This document shows positions 27,154-35,652 of a stretch of DNA of 64,000 nucleotides, piece after piece. Location: the NCBI RefSeq assembly GCF_014268595.2, contig NZ_CP077091.1, forward strand, positions 2,936,501 to 3,000,500, written 5' to 3'. Source of the stretch: Pseudomonas hamedanensis. Its GTDB lineage: Bacteria > Pseudomonadota > Gammaproteobacteria > Pseudomonadales > Pseudomonadaceae. Positions within the stretch are counted from its first letter, which is position 1; every line of letters starts with the position of its first letter. The translations under genes were made by a program, and so were the position numbers. A model generated the notes under the pieces. It was given only the letters and a program-made list of their open reading frames with translations, was not told the DNA's origin and did no database searches.

Positions 27154-27198
27154 TCAGCACTGCGCCCAGGCCATCGCCTGCAGGAAGCCCTCTTTCAT
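27154..27198 (-). pseudogene. Remnant of a PepSY-type membrane protein gene (first codons)
   Basis: A 14-codon frame, MKEGFLQAMAWAQC, overlaps the DUF3649 stop by ATGA. Its first 11 residues match the conserved start of the PepSY-associated membrane proteins (MKEGFRQSMAWLHTW) that normally follow DUF3649 genes in Pseudomonas. The frame then stops, 1 nt before the sigma-factor ATG. The simplest reading is a deletion that removed the rest of the gene. Confidence 0.65.
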
Positions 27199-27500
27199 GC
27201 CAGCCCCAGGCCGCGCACAACGCCGGAGACGGTGGCGAGAATCACGCTCGGCACCAGCAAGCCGACCCACGCTGACCAGGCGCTGCGGCAGGCAAAACAC
27301 CAGAGCGCCGCGACCAGATAAACCAGAAAAGACACGGTCATGCCAGTCACCACCGCCTCGGCGCGGTTCAACGGCAGCCACAGCGTCAGGGTGACGCTGG
27401 CCAGCGCCGCGACCAGATAGCCGCCAAAAATCGCCGCCAACACCCGCGAGGTGACCGCCAGACGGTAGGACATGGGAAGCGTGGCGAGTTTGCCTTTCAT
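27195..27500 (-). CDS. DUF3649 small membrane protein
   Basis: A 101-residue protein with three predicted membrane helices (VLAAIFGGYLVAALASVTLTLWL, GMTVSFLVYLVAALWCF, WVGLLVPSVILATVSGVV) and the family block SRVLAAIFGGY. DUF3649 members sit beside PepSY and DUF3325 genes and TonB receptors in iron loci; function unknown. I use the ATG at 27500 (MKGKLATLPMSYRL); the frame is open to 27536. It is the first gene of the minus-strand sigma/anti-sigma/receptor group, about 60 bp from a Fur box. Confidence 0.8.
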   Translation of the reverse strand: MKGKLATLPMSYRLAVTSRVLAAIFGGYLVAALASVTLTLWLPLNRAEAVVTGMTVSFLVYLVAALWCFACRSAWSAWVGLLVPSVILATVSGVVRGLGLA

Positions 27501-27557
27501 CTTTCGGCCCTGAAACGAAAAACGCCCGGCCGACAAGCCGAACTACAGGCGAGCAAT

Positions 27558-27576
27558 ATTAATGATAAATATTCTC
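27558..27576. promoter_or_regulatory. Fur box in the divergent iron-regulatory region
   Basis: ATTAATGATAAATATTCTC matches 14 of 19 positions of the GATAATGATAATCATTATC consensus. It sits between the two divergent FecI/FecR/receptor groups, where one Fur dimer could repress both under iron-replete conditions. Confidence 0.7.
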
Positions 27577-27687
27577 ATACGCAAAAGCATCTGATTGCCG
27601 GGGACGGCCTCCAGCCCCTACAATGCGAACCGTTCTTGTTCTCTAACGCACGTTCTCTACGCAAGCATTGCGTCCGGAGTCATTTCG

Positions 27688-28176
27688 TTGCCGTCCGCCC
27701 ATCCTGTCGAATCGCTTTACCACGCCCACCACAGCTGGCTTACCGGCTGGCTGCGGCGCCGGCTCGGCTGCCCGGACAGCGCGGCGGACCTGGCTCAGGA
27801 CACGTTCATCAAGGTGCTCACCGCGCGCGAGCCGCCTGTCATCATCGAACCGCGGGCCTTTCTCACCACCCTGGCCAAGCGCGTGTTGTTCAATCACTAC
27901 CGCCGTCAGGATCTGGAGCGCGCCTACCTCGAGACGCTGGCGCAGCTGCCAGAGATGGTCGCGCCGTCGGAAGAACACAAAGCGATCATCCTGCAGACAT
28001 TGGCCGAACTCGATGAGCTGCTCAACGGTTTGCCGCGTCAGGTCAAGCGCGCCTTCCTGCTCGCTCAGGTCGATGGTCTGACGTATCCACAGATCGCCGC
28101 TGAACTGGGTATCTCGGTGGCCACGGTCAAACGCCATTTGAACAAAGCGGCCATGCGCTGCTATTTCGCCCTGTGA
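27688..28176 (+). CDS. FecI-family ECF sigma factor, second copy
   Basis: A 162-residue ECF sigma factor: region 2 (LYHAHHSWLTGWLRRRLGCP, DSAADLAQDTFIKVL) and region 4 (LTYPQIAAELGISVATVKRHL). I take a TTG start at 27688 with GGAG 8 nt upstream; the nearest ATG at 27595 would add an unrelated 31-residue leader. The gene overlaps the next by GTGA. Downstream are its FecR partner and a FecA-like receptor. Confidence 0.9.
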   Translation: MPSAHPVESLYHAHHSWLTGWLRRRLGCPDSAADLAQDTFIKVLTAREPPVIIEPRAFLTTLAKRVLFNHYRRQDLERAYLETLAQLPEMVAPSEEHKAIILQTLAELDELLNGLPRQVKRAFLLAQVDGLTYPQIAAELGISVATVKRHLNKAAMRCYFAL

Positions 28177-29105
28177 ATCGCGCGCCGGATTTCTCCGCGC
28201 AGGTCGCCGAACAGGCGGTGCACTGGCTGCTGGAAATGCAGCAGGGCACTCTTACACCGCGCCAGCAACAGGCCTGGCAACAATGGCTGGATGCGCACAG
28301 CGAACACCGCCGGGCATGGGAACACATGCAACGGGTCAACCAGCGCTTGCGCGGAGTGTCGTCACCGCTGGCCCACGCGGCATTGAACGGGCCACAGTCC
28401 GCCAGCCGTCGGCAGGCGCTGAAACTGCTGCTGATTGTCGGTGCCGGTTCCGCATTGACCTGGAGCCTGCGCGAGCACACGCCGCTGCCGTCGCTGCTCG
28501 CCGATTACCGTACGCCGGTCGGGCAACGGCGCAAGATTGCGCTGGGTGGCGCCGATTCGTTGCAACTCAATACCGCCAGTTCGGTCGATGTCGATGCCGC
28601 GCGGCGGTCGATTCGGCTGCTGGAGGGCGAAATGCTTTTGAGCGCTGCGACACCGTTCGAAGTAAGCACGGCACAAGGCGTGCTGAAAACCCAAGGTGCG
28701 CGCCTCAATGTCCGGCAGTTTGCCGATCGTACGCAGGTCGCGCTGTTCGAAGGGCGAGTCGAATTGACCGCCAGTCAACGCGCTCCCCGGCTGTTACCAG
28801 TCGCGCGCCAACTGAATTTCACCACGACCTCCGTCAGTGAGGCTAAACCGCTGGATGCCAACAGCGGAGCCTGGACAGACGGCATGCTGGTCGCCGCGCA
28901 CATGCGCTTGGGCGATTTCCTCGAAGAGCTTGGCCGCTACCGTCGCGGCCAGTTGAGTTGCGATAGCCAAGTCGCCGATCTGCTGATTTCCGGGACGTAC
29001 CCCTTGGATGACAGCGAACGGATTCTCGACCTGCTGCAGATCAGTCTTCCGGTCAAAGTGAAGCGTTTTACTCGCTATTGGGTGACCGTCGAAGCCCGGG
29101 CGTAA
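28173..29105 (+). CDS. FecR-family anti-sigma factor, second copy
   Basis: A 310-residue protein with the N-terminal cytoplasmic segment VAEQAVHWLLEMQQGTLTPR, a weak hydrophobic helix (LKLLLIVGAGSALTWSL, residues about 85 to 101) and the periplasmic FecR domain (DYRTPVGQRRKIALGGADSLQL). GTG start overlapping the sigma gene stop. It should regulate the second sigma factor in response to the receptor encoded 215 bp further on. Confidence 0.93.
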   Translation: MNRAPDFSAQVAEQAVHWLLEMQQGTLTPRQQQAWQQWLDAHSEHRRAWEHMQRVNQRLRGVSSPLAHAALNGPQSASRRQALKLLLIVGAGSALTWSLREHTPLPSLLADYRTPVGQRRKIALGGADSLQLNTASSVDVDAARRSIRLLEGEMLLSAATPFEVSTAQGVLKTQGARLNVRQFADRTQVALFEGRVELTASQRAPRLLPVARQLNFTTTSVSEAKPLDANSGAWTDGMLVAAHMRLGDFLEELGRYRRGQLSCDSQVADLLISGTYPLDDSERILDLLQISLPVKVKRFTRYWVTVEARA

Positions 29106-29118
29106 GGCAAAAATTATT

Positions 29119-29215
29119 GTGGCGAGGGAGCTTGCTCCCGCTGGACTGCGTAGCAGGCCCGTTTTGAAAAGAAGGGCCGCTGCGCGATCCGGCGGGAGCA
29201 AGCTCCCTCGCCACA
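29119..29215. repeat. Inverted repeat, GTGGCGAGGGAGC family
   Basis: Arms TGTGGCGAGGGAGCTTGCTC and its complement, about 97 bp, between the second fecR and its receptor gene. It is a REP subtype distinct from the GTGGGAGC type. Each FecR-receptor gap in this window holds a repeat pair. Confidence 0.9.
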
Positions 29216-29319
29216 ACAGCAGTCGCTGAAAAATATTCGTAAACAGTGAGCCGTTTTTCAGATCTGGCGTGACAGAGAAGGAAAGCCCCCTTGATTCCAC
29301 CTTCTCAGGATCATTCGAC

Positions 29320-31653
29320 ATGCAGCCCACCCGCCTTACGCCACTGGCCCGCAGCCTGCGCAATCTCGTCCTCGGCGCCAGCCTGAGTCTGACCGCCCTG
29401 CCCGCCGCACTGGCCGCCGAGACCAAGGTCTATCACATCGCCCCCGCGTCGCTGGAGACTGCGCTCAACCAGTTTGGCCGTGAAGCCGGCGTGCTGATTT
29501 CCTTCGGCTCGCAAGTCACCAGTGGCGTACAGAGTCGAGGCCTGGAAGGCAATTACACCGCGCAACAAGGCCTCGATGCCCTGCTCGAAGGCACAGGCCT
29601 GCAAGCTCGCGCCGAGGGCAATAATGCGTTCAGCCTGCAACCGGTGGCAGATGCGGCGCTGGAGCTGGACACCTCGAAAGTCGTCGGCGACTGGCTTGGC
29701 GATGCGGCGCAGATCAACGTTTTCGAACACCCCGGCGCGCGCGATGTGATCCGCCGCGAAGAATTCGAGCGTCAGGGCGCGACGCAGGCCCGCGACGTAC
29801 TCAACCGCATTCCGGGCGTTAACGCACCAGAAAACAACGGCACCGGCAGCCATGACATGGCGCTGAACTTCGGCATCCGTGGTTTGAATCCGCGCCTTGC
29901 CGCGCGCTCGACCGTTCTGATGGACGGCATCCCGGTGCCGTTCGCGCCGTACGGTCAGCCGCAGTTGTCGTTTGCACCGATCAGCATGGGCAACATGGAT
30001 GCGGTGGATGTGGTGCGTGGCGGCGGTGCGGTGCGTTACGGCCCGCAGAACGTCGGCGGCGTGGTCAACTTCGTGACTCGGGCGATTCCCGACGAACCAA
30101 CGGTCAAGGGCGGCTTCCAGACCGAAACCAGTCCATCGTCGAGCCATGACGGTTTCAAGACCAGCGCCAACCTGCTGGCCGGCGGTACCAATGCCAATGG
30201 TCTGGGCGGCGCATTGCTGTATTCCGGCACACGCGGCGGCGACTGGCGTGAACACAGCGATACCGAGATCGACGACCTGATTCTCAAGGGCAAATACCAG
30301 CTCGACGAGGCCAACAGCTTCAACGCCATGGCCCAGTATTACGAGGGCAAGGCCGACATGCCCGGCGGTTTGAACGTTGCCGACTACGATGCCGATCCGT
30401 ATCAGTCGACGCGCCCGAAAGACCAGTTCTGGGGTCGCCGGACGATGTTCAACTTCGGTTATCGCTATCAGGAGGATCGCCGCGAGTTCACCGCCAACAC
30501 CTTCTTCACCAAGACGCTGCGCAGCGGTTATCTCGATCAGGGCACATTCCTTTCGCTGTCTCCGCGCGAATATTGGGTGCGCGGTCTGGAAACCCGTTTC
30601 GCCCAGGGCTTCGACCTCGGTTCGAGCAGCCATGAAGTCGGCGTCGGCTACCGCTACATCAACGAGGCCGGCCACGAACTGCGTTATCGCACGCCGATCA
30701 GCGCCAACGAATACCCGACCACCAGCAGTCGCAACGACCGCGACACCCGTGGCGGCACCGAAGCCAATGCGTTCTTCGTCGATGATCGCATCGATATCGG
30801 CAAATGGACCATCACCCCCGGCGTGCGCTACGAAATGATCGAGTCGCAGCAGACCAACAACCTGACCAACGTCAAATACAAGGGCGACTACAACACTGCG
30901 CTACCGGCGCTGAATGTGCTTTATCACCTGAACGACAGCTGGAACCTGTACGCCAACACCGAAGGCTCGTTCGGCAGCGTGCAATACAGCCAGATGCCCA
31001 ACCGCGTCACCAGCGGTGAAGTGAAACCGGAAAAAGCGCGCACCTGGGAACTCGGCACGCGTTACGACAACGGTGCGCTGCGGGCGGAAATCGGCGCGTT
31101 TCTGATCAACTTCGACAACCAGTACGAAAGCAACCAGACCAACGACTCGGTGATCGCCCGTGGCGAGACCCGGCATCAGGGCATCGAGACCAGTGTCAAC
31201 TATGCACTGGATGACTTGAGCCCGGCGCTGGCCGGCTTCGACGTCTACGCCAGCTACGCCTACGTCGACGCAACCATCCGCGAAGACGGACCGAACAAGG
31301 GCAACCGCGTGCCGTTTTCCTCTAAACACAAAGGCACGGTTGGCGTCGGTTATACTGAAGGGCCATGGAAACTGAATCTGGACAGCAGCTTCCAGAGCGA
31401 CCAGTTTGCCGACAACGCCAACACGTCCAGAGAAAGTGCGGATGGCAGCACCGGCAAGATCCCCGGTTATATGCTGTTCAGCAGCCGCGCCGGGTATGAC
31501 TTCGGGCCGCAGCTGTCGGATCTGAACGTGGCGGTGGGGGTGAAGAACATCTTCAACACGCAGTACTTCACGCGCTCGTTCGATGACAACAACAAGGGCA
31601 AGTATGTGGGGGAACCGCGGACGGTTTATGTGCAGACGTCTGTGGCGTTCTGA
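29320..31653 (+). CDS. FecA-like TonB-dependent receptor with signalling domain
   Basis: A 777-residue outer-membrane receptor. Signal peptide (residues 1 to 33, ending LPAALAAE), STN domain (YHIAPASLETALNQFGREAG), plug (DVIRREEFERQGATQARDVL ... VRGGGAVRYGPQNVGGVVNF) and a barrel ending VYVQTSVAF. The barrel and plug resemble FecA (ferric dicitrate) more than hydroxamate receptors, but the ligand is not certain. I chose ATG 29320 after CAGGAT; the frame extends to 29269. It is paired with the second sigma/anti-sigma genes. Confidence 0.9.
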   Translation: MQPTRLTPLARSLRNLVLGASLSLTALPAALAAETKVYHIAPASLETALNQFGREAGVLISFGSQVTSGVQSRGLEGNYTAQQGLDALLEGTGLQARAEGNNAFSLQPVADAALELDTSKVVGDWLGDAAQINVFEHPGARDVIRREEFERQGATQARDVLNRIPGVNAPENNGTGSHDMALNFGIRGLNPRLAARSTVLMDGIPVPFAPYGQPQLSFAPISMGNMDAVDVVRGGGAVRYGPQNVGGVVNFVTRAIPDEPTVKGGFQTETSPSSSHDGFKTSANLLAGGTNANGLGGALLYSGTRGGDWREHSDTEIDDLILKGKYQLDEANSFNAMAQYYEGKADMPGGLNVADYDADPYQSTRPKDQFWGRRTMFNFGYRYQEDRREFTANTFFTKTLRSGYLDQGTFLSLSPREYWVRGLETRFAQGFDLGSSSHEVGVGYRYINEAGHELRYRTPISANEYPTTSSRNDRDTRGGTEANAFFVDDRIDIGKWTITPGVRYEMIESQQTNNLTNVKYKGDYNTALPALNVLYHLNDSWNLYANTEGSFGSVQYSQMPNRVTSGEVKPEKARTWELGTRYDNGALRAEIGAFLINFDNQYESNQTNDSVIARGETRHQGIETSVNYALDDLSPALAGFDVYASYAYVDATIREDGPNKGNRVPFSSKHKGTVGVGYTEGPWKLNLDSSFQSDQFADNANTSRESADGSTGKIPGYMLFSSRAGYDFGPQLSDLNVAVGVKNIFNTQYFTRSFDDNNKGKYVGEPRTVYVQTSVAF

Positions 31654-31699
31654 GACCGAAAAAATCAACGTCAACAGCCCCTCATCGGAACGCCGCCCG

Positions 31700-31870
31700 C
31701 CTAACCCTCTCCCAAAGGGAGAGGGGACTGATTGGGGGGAATTTCAAAGATGTGTCGATCTGAGAGTACTATTTTGAATCCATGATCGACGCGGTATGTC
31801 AGGTCGATATACATCCCGCTGACAACGTGGTCGGCTCCCTCTCCCTCCGGGAGAGGGCTGGGGTGAGGGT
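31700..31870. repeat. MITE-like repeat, left copy, beside the DUF559 gene
   Basis: Ends TAACCCTCTCCCAAAGGGAG and CCGGGAGAGGGCTGGGGTGA are inverted relative to each other, about 170 bp apart, each with an internal short hairpin (CTCTCCC..GGGAG). The centre differs from that of the right copy. No coding frame is supported in it. Confidence 0.7.
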
Positions 31871-31917
31871 TCTGGGCTACAGTTAAATATCAAACCACTT
31901 CACAAGGACCGTGAAGC

Positions 31918-32250
31918 ATGCAAAATCGCCCCACCCTCACCCGATTCGCCCGCCAGCTACGCGTCAAACAAACCGACTGCGAACTCCTGCTCTGGCAAAA
32001 GCTTCGCGCCCGGCAAATCGCCAATCTGAAATTTCGTCGTCAGTATCCCTGCCCGCCCTATGTGCTCGATTTTTACTGTGCCGAGCTGAAGTTGGCGATC
32101 GAGCTTGATGGCGGCCAACACCATGAATCGCCGGGAGTGATCCATGACCGGCGCCGGACGGGTTATTTGAATCAAAAGGGTATTGAAGTCGTACGTTTCA
32201 GCAATCTCGAAGTGATGAGCAAATGGACGATGTGCTGGAACAGATCATAA
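31918..32250 (+). CDS. DUF559 endonuclease-like protein with a C-terminal frameshift
   Basis: A 110-residue PD-(D/E)XK/Vsr-like nuclease of the DUF559 family: TRFARQLRVKQTDCELLLWQ, then RQYPCPPYVLDFYC, catalytic-type Asp and the EL-DGGQH motif (AIELDGGQHHES). The last residues (KWTMCWNRS) do not fit the family. Shifting frame at 32221-32223 restores MDDVLEQIIRIA and runs to a TAG at 32285 in the right-hand repeat, so one base has probably been lost. The core motifs lie before the shift. The gene sits alone between two MITE-like repeats. Substrate and role are unknown. Confidence 0.8.
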   Translation: MQNRPTLTRFARQLRVKQTDCELLLWQKLRARQIANLKFRRQYPCPPYVLDFYCAELKLAIELDGGQHHESPGVIHDRRRTGYLNQKGIEVVRFSNLEVMSKWTMCWNRS

Positions 32251-32273
32251 GAATTGCAGCGAATCGAAAAGCG

Positions 32274-32421
32274 CCCTCACCCTAGCCATCTCCCGGAGGG
32301 AGAGGGGACTGACCGCGTTGTTTTAGCGAGTTACGCCGACATGAGATATCGAGCCGAACTCAAGTTTTGAAAGCAATCGAGTTCGGCCCCCTCTCCCTCT
32401 GGGAGAGGGCTGGGGTGAGGG
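32274..32421. repeat. MITE-like repeat, right copy, beside the DUF559 gene
   Basis: Ends CCCTCACCCTAGCCATCTCC and GGGAGAGGGCTGGGGTGAGG are inverted, about 148 bp apart, and match the ends of the left copy in the same order (GGAGAGGGGACTGA near the left end, TCGGC-CCCTCTCCCT near the right end). The centres are unrelated. Confidence 0.75.
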
Positions 32422-32466
32422 TCTGCTTTATCACGCCAGACTCTAAATCCAGCCGCAAAAAACAAA

Positions 32467-32492
32467 AACGGGCCTGCAATCGCAGGCCCGTT
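32467..32492 (-). terminator. Terminator of the hibernation factor gene
   Basis: Stem AACGGGCCTGC / GCAGGCCCGTT with a 4-nt loop. The T-rich tract on the minus strand (complement of the A-run at 32457-32468) follows it, 30 bp after the stop at 32523. Confidence 0.85.
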
Positions 32493-32522
32493 CTCATTGG
32501 GGTGGCTTATGAAATCAGCGCA

Positions 32523-32930
32523 TCAACTGTTGATCGCTGCCTGTTCGTTCTCGAGAAATTCTTCCTCCAGCAACCGGTCATTCGCTTTGCGCTCGAATGG
32601 CACGATGGCGGCGCGTGGTTTGCCTCGTTTTTTGCCGAAATGGTGTTCCAGGGCGTGCTCGAGTTTTTCGGCAGCGCCGTCGATCGCCTGTTCCAGCGAA
32701 TCGGCTTTATGGGTCACGGAAATCGGTTGGTGGCCTTTTGGCCGCGCTTCCAGTTGGCAGCGCAAGTCATGGGGACCTGGTTTCTCACCGTTCTCGTCGC
32801 TCAGGTGAACTTCGACACGGGTCAGGTCTTCTTCATAACGTTCGAGCGTGCTCTCAATAGTTGTACGTACCCACTCCTCCAGTCGCTTACTGCCTTGAAT
32901 ATGGTTATCGCTGTTGACTTGGATTTGCAT
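32523..32930 (-). CDS. HPF/RaiA-family ribosome-associated protein
   Basis: A 135-residue member of the ribosome hibernation/RaiA fold family: VNSDNHIQGSKRLEEWVRTTIESTLERYEEDLTRVEVHL at the start, then SVTHKADSLEQAIDGAAEKL. The C-terminal tail is charged (KKRGKPRAAIVPFERKANDR). Such proteins bind the 30S decoding region and stabilise idle ribosomes in stress. It is not the canonical hpf next to rpoN, so it is a second, stress-type copy. It stands alone with its own terminator. Confidence 0.88.
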   Translation of the reverse strand: MQIQVNSDNHIQGSKRLEEWVRTTIESTLERYEEDLTRVEVHLSDENGEKPGPHDLRCQLEARPKGHQPISVTHKADSLEQAIDGAAEKLEHALEHHFGKKRGKPRAAIVPFERKANDRLLEEEFLENEQAAINS

Positions 32931-33130
32931 AGTTCATCCCTTATTTCAGCTAGCTCGCAAGGGGCCTGGAACAGGATTTCGTGACCCCTTGATTACAACA
33001 ATCGGCCCGAGCGGCGAACATTTCAACCCCTGAAAAAAGATAAATATTCATTCGCAAAAAAAGCCGGACAACCGAGCGAAGCGCTGGTAAGGTCGGGAGT
33101 CGGGTCGCCTCGCCTCTTGGCAAAATCTGC

Positions 33131-34078
33131 TCATGACTGCCCGTCATTCAGCGGGTGCAAACTGCGAAAAATGCCCGCCTCTTCTACCACCCAGTCATGC
33201 ACCGCACGCACGCCCGGATGGCTCAACGCCCCCGGCGCATACAGCAACACATAGCGTTTGTGATTGGGCACGGACAGCCCGAACGGCACCATCAGCGTGC
33301 CGCGTTCCAGTTCATCGTTGAGCAAGGTACGTCGTGCGATCGCCACGCCCATGCCGGCGATGGCGGCTTCGATGGTCAAGTGATTGCGGTTGAAAGTGTG
33401 ACCACGCCGGACATCGGCGCCCTCGAAACCGATCGCATTCAAATAGAATTCCCATTCCGCATATTCGTAACTGCCGCGCCAGGCGGTGATGTCGTGCAGC
33501 AACGGAAAATGCCCCAGATCCGCCGGCCCGTGCAGTGGCGGTCGTCCGCGCAACAGGCTCGGCGCGCACACCGGAAAGATCTGCTCATCAAGCAAGGCTG
33601 TGGATAACAATCCCGGATAGCTGCCATCGTTCAGGTCGATCGCCAGATCGAAATCGCCCTCGTGCAACGGCACGCTGCTGTCCTCCGCCACGAGGCGCAA
33701 CTGGATGTCCGGGTAGCGCTGTTGCAGGCGCGGCAAGCGCGGGGTCAGCCACTTGCTGAGGAACGACGGAATCGAACGCACCCGCAAAATCCCGCTGATC
33801 ATGCCCGCGTCCAGCCGGCGCAGTTCGGCATCGATACTGCCGTAAGCCTCGTTGACCGTCATCGCCAGCCGCTGCCCTTCTGCACTGAGCTCCACGCCGC
33901 GTGCCCGTCGATGGAACAGCCGGAAACCCAGGCGCTCTTCCAACTGGCGGATTTGCTGGCTGACCGCGCCCGGGGTGATGTGCAACTCCTGCGCGCAACG
34001 GGTGAACGACAGGTGCCGCGCGGCACAGGAAAACACCTGCAGCCAGACGTAGGTCTGCGCGTGCAATTGACGACTCAT
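33131..34078 (-). CDS. LysR-family regulator (GcvA/DsdC-like) beside L-serine deaminase
   Basis: A 315-residue LysR protein: HTH at residues 20 to 60 (HLSFTRCAQELHITPGAVSQQIRQLEERLG) of the GcvA/AmpR subgroup, then a substrate-binding domain. It is divergent from the L-serine ammonia-lyase and serine permease genes and is therefore their likely regulator, as DsdC and similar proteins control adjacent serine catabolic genes. The effector is inferred, not seen. Confidence 0.88.
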   Translation of the reverse strand: MSRQLHAQTYVWLQVFSCAARHLSFTRCAQELHITPGAVSQQIRQLEERLGFRLFHRRARGVELSAEGQRLAMTVNEAYGSIDAELRRLDAGMISGILRVRSIPSFLSKWLTPRLPRLQQRYPDIQLRLVAEDSSVPLHEGDFDLAIDLNDGSYPGLLSTALLDEQIFPVCAPSLLRGRPPLHGPADLGHFPLLHDITAWRGSYEYAEWEFYLNAIGFEGADVRRGHTFNRNHLTIEAAIAGMGVAIARRTLLNDELERGTLMVPFGLSVPNHKRYVLLYAPGALSHPGVRAVHDWVVEEAGIFRSLHPLNDGQS

Positions 34079-34080
34079 TG

Positions 34081-34095
34081 TTTAGTCCTGCTAAA
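34081..34095. promoter_or_regulatory. Candidate LysR operator
   Basis: The perfect inverted repeat TTTAG-TCCTG-CTAAA has the T-N11-A layout of LysR binding sites. It lies 2 bp before the LysR gene start, in the 135-bp gap to the serine deaminase gene. Confidence 0.4.
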
Positions 34096-34213
34096 GGCTT
34101 TCTTAGGAAATTTCGTTGGTCACGTAGGACCGAGGCAGGCAGTATCGCCGACATTGCGCTTGTCCTACAAAAAATGGCAGCGATTCCTCTTCCATTGCTT
34201 GTCAGGGTTTAGC

Positions 34214-35590
34214 ATGGCTATCAGCGTTTTCGATCTATTCAAAGTCGGCATCGGTCCGTCCAGTTCCCACACCGTCGGCCCGATGCGCGCCGCCGCAACG
34301 TTTGCCCAGGCCTTGATTGATCAACATTTGCTCAACGACGTACGGCGTGTGGAAATCCGTCTGTACGGCTCGCTGTCGGCTACCGGCGTCGGCCATGCGA
34401 CTGACCGCGCCACAGTCATGGGATTGATGGGCAAATGGCCGGACAGCATCGATCCGTCGACCATCGATCCGCGCATCCGGCAACTGCGCGAGGACGGTCA
34501 ACTTCGCCTGGCCGGCCAGCACTCGATTGCCTTCAACTGGCAAAACGATCTCCTGCTGCTGGACGAGAGCCTGCCCTACCATCCCAACGCCATGTCTCTG
34601 ACAGCCTTTGGCGAAACCGCGAAGCTGTGCGAGCAAACGTACTACTCGGTGGGCGGCGGTTTCATCATTGAAGCGGCCGAAGCCGAATCCGGCGTCGCGC
34701 CGGCCAGTGACGTGGTGCTGCCTTACGACTTTTCCAGCGCCGCCGAACTGCTCTCGCTGTGTAAAAAACACAATCTGCGCGTGTCCGAGCTGATGATGGC
34801 TAACGAGCGGGCGTGGCGCAGCGATACCGAGATTCGCCAAGGCCTTTTGCACATCTGGTCAGTGATGCGCGAGTGCGTCGAACAAGGCCTGCGCCACGAA
34901 GGCATCCTCCCCGGCGGCCTGAATGTTCCGCGTCGTGCGGCGAAACTGCACCGAAGCCTGCTGGAAATCGGCAAACCGAATGTCATCAGTTCGACGCTGT
35001 CGGCGATGGAGTGGGTCAACCTGTTCGCCCTCGCCGTCAACGAGGAAAACGCTGCCGGCGGGCGCATGGTGACCGCGCCGACCAACGGTGCCGCAGGGAT
35101 CATTCCGGCGGTTTTGCATTACTACATGAAATTCAATCCGGATGCGTCGGAGGATGACGTCGTCGCGTTCTTTCTCGGCGCGGCCGCCGTCGGCATTCTG
35201 TGTAAGAAGAATGCCTCTATCTCCGGCGCCGAAGTCGGCTGTCAGGGTGAGGTCGGATCGGCCTGTGCCATGGCCGCCGCAGGCTTGGCCGACGTACTTG
35301 GCGCCACCCCGGAACAACTGGAAAACGCCGCCGAAATCGGCCTGGAACATAACCTGGGCCTGACCTGCGACCCGGTCGGCGGTCTTGTTCAGGTGCCGTG
35401 TATCGAGCGCAATGCCATTGCTGCGGTGAAAGCCATCAATGCCACGCAAATGGCCCTGCGCGGCGACGGCAACCACTTCATTTCCCTCGACCGGGTGATC
35501 CGCACCATGCGCGACACCGGCGCCGACATGCACGACAAATACAAAGAGACTTCACGGGGCGGCCTGGCCGTGAGCTGGGTGGAGTGCTGA
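34214..35590 (+). CDS. sdaA: L-serine ammonia-lyase (iron-sulfur type)
   Basis: A 458-residue single-chain L-serine deaminase converting L-serine to pyruvate and ammonia. It has the family start FDLFKVGIGPSSSHTVGPM, the beta-domain, and the cluster-binding cysteines in KKNASISGAEVGCQGEVG and LTCDPVGGLVQVPCIERN. The oxygen-sensitive 4Fe-4S cluster acts as Lewis acid. The ATG at 34214 begins the conserved N-terminus; the open frame upstream runs into the divergent LysR gene and is ignored. It precedes a serine permease gene by 62 bp. The sdaA/sdaB name is by family. Confidence 0.93.
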   Translation: MAISVFDLFKVGIGPSSSHTVGPMRAAATFAQALIDQHLLNDVRRVEIRLYGSLSATGVGHATDRATVMGLMGKWPDSIDPSTIDPRIRQLREDGQLRLAGQHSIAFNWQNDLLLLDESLPYHPNAMSLTAFGETAKLCEQTYYSVGGGFIIEAAEAESGVAPASDVVLPYDFSSAAELLSLCKKHNLRVSELMMANERAWRSDTEIRQGLLHIWSVMRECVEQGLRHEGILPGGLNVPRRAAKLHRSLLEIGKPNVISSTLSAMEWVNLFALAVNEENAAGGRMVTAPTNGAAGIIPAVLHYYMKFNPDASEDDVVAFFLGAAAVGILCKKNASISGAEVGCQGEVGSACAMAAAGLADVLGATPEQLENAAEIGLEHNLGLTCDPVGGLVQVPCIERNAIAAVKAINATQMALRGDGNHFISLDRVIRTMRDTGADMHDKYKETSRGGLAVSWVEC

Positions 35591-35652
35591 GGAGCGTCCC
35601 CTGCCGTCCGTAACACGTGAGCCCGAGCAAGAATAATAACGAGGCGATACCG

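Noticed and set aside
33662..34213. In-frame upstream extension of the serine deaminase
   Set aside because: It overlaps the divergent LysR gene on the other strand; the family N-terminus starts at 34214.
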